A stretch of DNA of 19,922 nucleotides from Myxococcales bacterium (GTDB lineage: Bacteria; Myxococcota_A; UBA9160; SMWR01), in NCBI GenBank assembly GCA_022572485.1, contig JACZVU010000030.1:1-19922 (forward strand), read 5' to 3'. The position numbers and the translations under genes are program-made. Position 1 is the first letter of the stretch, and each line of letters begins with the position of its first letter. Under the pieces are notes generated by a model. It saw only the letters and a program-made list of their open reading frames with translations, was not told the origin of the DNA and made no database searches. Positions 17,255 through 19,922 of this stretch are shown here, one piece after another.

Positions 17255-17521
17255 TTGATTTCGCAAGCTGAAAAGGCCCGCACGGTTGCGGCCTACCAGG
17301 TCCACGAGACGGACACGGGTACGCCTGAAGTCCAGATCGCCATCCTCACGGAGCGGATCAACGGGCTTTCGGATCACTTCAAGATGCACAAAAAGGACCA
17401 CCATTCACGCCGTGGGTTGCTCAAACTGGTGAGCCGGCGGCGACGAATGCTCGATTACTTGAGGAGAAACGGCCCCGACCGGTATCAGGCGCTGATCAAG
17501 CGCCTGGGTCTACGCCGCTGA
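17255..17521 (+). CDS. rpsO: 30S ribosomal protein S15
   Basis: This 88-residue primary 16S rRNA-binding protein of the 30S platform also forms the B4 inter-subunit bridge. The diagnostic segments are [19 protein letters not shown], the very conserved [20 protein letters not shown], and the ending LIKRLGLRR. Length equals the usual 88-89 residues. The start is a TTG, supported by AGGAG 9 nt upstream and by the position of the family N-terminus; no ATG lies in a suitable position. The rare TTG start of a highly expressed gene may help set expression together with leader control. It lies between truB and pnp, the widespread bacterial order. Confidence 0.98.
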   Translation: MISQAEKARTVAAYQVHETDTGTPEVQIAILTERINGLSDHFKMHKKDHHSRRGLLKLVSRRRRMLDYLRRNGPDRYQALIKRLGLRR

Positions 17522-17533
17522 ACTTCAGCCGCC

Positions 17534-17560
17534 CTGCCGATGCGGTGAGTTCATTGGCAG
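17534..17560 (+). terminator. Hairpin just downstream of rpsO
   Basis: CTGCCGATG (17534-17542) pairs with CATTGGCAG (17552-17560) as a 9-bp stem with one G-U pair and a 9-nt loop, 12 bp after the rpsO stop. No U-run follows, so full intrinsic termination is unlikely. In E. coli a terminator hairpin at the same place gives monocistronic rpsO mRNA while some transcription continues to pnp; a similar partial terminator or 3' stabiliser is inferred. Confidence 0.5.
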
Positions 17561-17603
17561 CAATCAGATTTGAGCGGCGCGCTGACGTGCGCTGCGCCTG
17601 GAG

Positions 17604-17645
17604 TGCGGAAGTCCGTCATACGCGAAGCCCCACGGACTTTGCGCA
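17604..17645 (+). promoter_or_regulatory. Long hairpin in the pnp leader
   Basis: AAGTCCGT (17609-17616) pairs perfectly with ACGGACTT (17632-17639), extended across a small internal loop by TGCG (17604-17607) with CGCA (17642-17645). This gives 12 bp around a 15-nt loop, ending about 105 nt before the pnp start. In E. coli an RNase III site in the pnp leader hairpin is the entry point for PNPase autorepression; a similar role is inferred here from position and shape only. The rest of the 228-bp gap shows no ORF and no clear promoter. Confidence 0.5.
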
Positions 17646-17749
17646 TCACAGATTCCGCATTCCATCGCGCCTCACGTCTCATCCCCCTGCGCTGCTCTGC
17701 AAGCCCGGCTCAACAGACATGAACTGAGCCGAAACGGAGACGTGTAGAA

Positions 17750-19922
17750 ATGGCAAATTATTGGTTCAAGCATGAGACGGTCACGATGGAACTCGGTGGC
17801 CGAACCCTGACCCTCGAGACGGGACGTCTCGCCAAGCAAGCCGCGGGTGCCTGTCTGGTCACCTACGGTGAAACCGTCGTGCTGGCCACCGTGGTGCATG
17901 GCAAACCCCGCGAAGGCATCGACTTCTTTCCGCTGACGGTCGACTTCGTGGAGAAGACATCCGCGGCGGGCAAGATTCCCGGCGGCTTCTTCAAACGCGA
18001 GGCGCGTTTGTCGGATCGCGAGGTGTTGGTCTGCCGATTCATCGATCGGGCCATCCGACCGCTCTTTCCCGAAGGCTACAACGACGACACGATGGTCATG
18101 GCGACCGTCCTGTCGGCGGATGGTGAGAATTCACCGGACGTCGCCGCGTTCATAGGCGCATCGGCTGCTCTGACCGTTTCGGAAATTCCCTTCCTCGGGC
18201 CGATCGCCGCCGTTCGCGTCGGCCGGATCGGCGGAGAATTCATCACCAACCCGACCACCGAGCAGCTGGAAGAGACCGACATGGATTTCGTGGTCGGCGG
18301 GAGCCGCAAGGCCCTGGTGATGGTCGAAGGCGGTGCGGACATGGTCAGCGAGGCGGATGTCCTTGCGGCTCTCCAATTCGCTCACCGCGAATTGATCCGG
18401 GTGATCGACCTTCAAGAGGATCTGCAGCGCCGAATCGGCAAGGCGAAGATAGAGTTGCCAAAGGCACGAGATCGCAGTGCCCTCGAACAGGAGGTTCGAG
18501 ACAAGGTTGGGTCCCGCCTCGAAGCAGCCACGCGGATTCAGGACAAGAAGGAGCGCTCCGATGCGCTCCGCGAAATTGAAGGCGAGATCCTCGACGCTTA
18601 CATCAGCGCGTTTTGCAGCGAGAAGGTTGCCTTCGACAGCCTCGATGCGATCGAGACCCGACGGAACGAGGAGCGTCAACTCTCTGCAGACGTAAAGGAG
18701 ATCCTTCACGATCTGCGAGCCGAAGTGGTTCGCAATCGGATCCTCGAAAGCGGTGAGCGGATCGATGGCCGTGGAGCTTCTGATATCCGGCCGATCGCCT
18801 GTGAGCTGCGGGTCGTACCGCGGCCGCACGGTGTTGCGATGTTCACGCGTGGCGAGACCCAGGCGCTCGTGACCACCACCCTCGGTGGCCGCTTCGATGC
18901 GCAGACGATTGATTCACTCACCAAGCGCTACACGAAGTCCTTCTACCTCCACTACAACTTCCCGGGCTACTCGACCGGAGAGCCGCGGCCCAATCGAGGC
19001 CCGGGTCGCCGAGAAGTAGGGCACGGCAACCTCGCCGAGCGAGCCATTAAGCCGGTGCTTCCGAATGGAGAGGATTTCCCCTACACGATCCGGATCGTGT
19101 CGGAAACCCTCGAATCGAACGGCTCTTCGTCGATGGCCGCGATCTGCGGCGGTACGCTTTCGTTGATGGACGCAGGCGTTCCGATCAAGGCGCCCGTGGC
19201 GGGGATTGCCATGGGACTGATCACGGACGGCGATCGGGTGGCGATCCTGTCGGACATCCTCGGTGATGAGGACCACCTCGGCGACATGGATTTCAAGGTC
19301 GCGGGTACCACTGACGGAATTACGGCCCTGCAGATGGACATCAAGATCGAGAGTGTCGATTGGAGTGTGATGGAGCGTGCGCTCGCGCAGGCGAGAGAGG
19401 GGCGAATACACATCCTCGACTGCATGGAGCGAGAGACCGCTTCCGAGTTGCCGTCCTTCACCTCTCGAGAAGAACTCTCCCGCTATGCGCCGAGAGTGAG
19501 CATGATCAACGTCAAGCCCGACCGCATCCGAGACATCATTGGGCCAGGCGGCAAGGTCATCCGTGCGATCCAGGAGACCACCGGAACCAAGGTCGACATC
19601 GACGATACCGGTGTGGTGACGATCTTCTCGCCGGATGCCGATGCGCTCGATCAGGCTCGTTCAATGATCGAGGAACTGACCCAGGAAGCGGAGCTCGATC
19701 GGATCTATCTTGGCAAGGTCAAGCGGATCACGGATTTTGGTGCCTTCGTCGAGATCTTTCCAGGCACCGATGGTTTGATTCACATCAGCCATCTCGCCGA
19801 GGGCCGGGTCGAGAAGGTCACGGACGTGTTGAGCGAGGGTGATGAGGTGCTCGCGAAGTGCATCGACATCGACCCGTCCGGACGGATTCGCCTTTCGCGC
19901 AAGGAGGCGCTGGCCGACGCGG
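17750..19922 (+). CDS. pnp: Polyribonucleotide nucleotidyltransferase (PNPase), 3' end outside window
   Basis: This phosphorolytic 3'-5' exoribonuclease is a trimer active in mRNA decay; 724 codons are visible. In order: the first RNase PH domain (GGRTLTLETGRLAKQAAGA, FFPLTVDFVEKTSAAGKIPG, RPLFPEGY), an all-helical linker, and the second RNase PH domain (RIDGRGASDIRPIACEL, FTRGETQALVTTTLG, ESNGSSSMAAICGGTLSLMD). The catalytic Asp residues of the second domain lie in GDEDHLGDMDFKVAGT. A KH domain with the GPGG loop (RDIIGPGGKVIRAI) and an S1 domain (KVKRITDFGAFVEI to IRLSRKEAL) complete it. The S1 domain reaches its end at the window edge, so only a few C-terminal residues are missing. GGAG (17736-17739) lies 10 nt before the ATG at 17750. 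PNPase is probably autoregulated through the leader hairpin upstream. Confidence 0.98.
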   Translation, partial: MANYWFKHETVTMELGGRTLTLETGRLAKQAAGACLVTYGETVVLATVVHGKPREGIDFFPLTVDFVEKTSAAGKIPGGFFKREARLSDREVLVCRFIDRAIRPLFPEGYNDDTMVMATVLSADGENSPDVAAFIGASAALTVSEIPFLGPIAAVRVGRIGGEFITNPTTEQLEETDMDFVVGGSRKALVMVEGGADMVSEADVLAALQFAHRELIRVIDLQEDLQRRIGKAKIELPKARDRSALEQEVRDKVGSRLEAATRIQDKKERSDALREIEGEILDAYISAFCSEKVAFDSLDAIETRRNEERQLSADVKEILHDLRAEVVRNRILESGERIDGRGASDIRPIACELRVVPRPHGVAMFTRGETQALVTTTLGGRFDAQTIDSLTKRYTKSFYLHYNFPGYSTGEPRPNRGPGRREVGHGNLAERAIKPVLPNGEDFPYTIRIVSETLESNGSSSMAAICGGTLSLMDAGVPIKAPVAGIAMGLITDGDRVAILSDILGDEDHLGDMDFKVAGTTDGITALQMDIKIESVDWSVMERALAQAREGRIHILDCMERETASELPSFTSREELSRYAPRVSMINVKPDRIRDIIGPGGKVIRAIQETTGTKVDIDDTGVVTIFSPDADALDQARSMIEELTQEAELDRIYLGKVKRITDFGAFVEIFPGTDGLIHISHLAEGRVEKVTDVLSEGDEVLAKCIDIDPSGRIRLSRKEALADA

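Noticed and set aside
17545..17727. A 60-codon open frame between rpsO and pnp
   Set aside because: It has no ribosome binding site and no recognisable features, and it runs through the leader hairpin; treated as non-coding leader.

Overview
The window is GC-rich DNA from a Gram-negative bacterium. The best guess is a deltaproteobacterial or myxobacterial lineage, possibly from an uncultured member. This rests on a PknB-type kinase, a PilZ domain of the type common in Myxococcus, a giant TPR protein, and a rimP-nusA-infB cluster that carries a DUF503 gene. No mobile element, CRISPR array, rRNA or tRNA was found. Identifications come from reading motifs; no database search was run.

Left part (1-8813). 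The 3' end of a Ser/Thr protein kinase gene enters on the + strand. It meets, tail to tail, a minus-strand pair: a 2.6-kb-residue-scale TPR protein gene (7.9 kb, about 2635 residues) followed by a small PilZ-domain gene. A strong shared hairpin (414-443) fills the convergent junction. The TPR gene begins in a perfect tandem 33-bp duplication; each copy carries its own Shine-Dalgarno sequence and TTG codon.

Middle part (8814-11056). A divergent intergenic region leads to pyrK-pyrD, a translationally coupled pair encoding a class 1B (NAD-linked) dihydroorotate dehydrogenase for pyrimidine synthesis. Between pyrD and rimP lie a candidate promoter, several hairpins and a textbook intrinsic terminator. 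The terminator ends only a few bases before the rimP ribosome binding site, which suggests an attenuated leader.

Right part (11057-19922). This is a tightly packed translation and RNA-metabolism cluster: rimP, nusA, infB, ylxP (DUF503), rbfA, truB, rpsO and pnp (cut by the window end, lacking only its last residues). Genes overlap or nearly touch from infB to truB. rpsO has its own candidate promoter and a structured 5' UTR. The rpsO-pnp gap holds a hairpin just after rpsO and a long hairpin in the pnp leader, resembling the E. coli arrangement where RNase III and PNPase control pnp. Most of the window is core housekeeping; the less ordinary parts are the TPR/PilZ unit with its duplicated start region and the putative leader RNAs.
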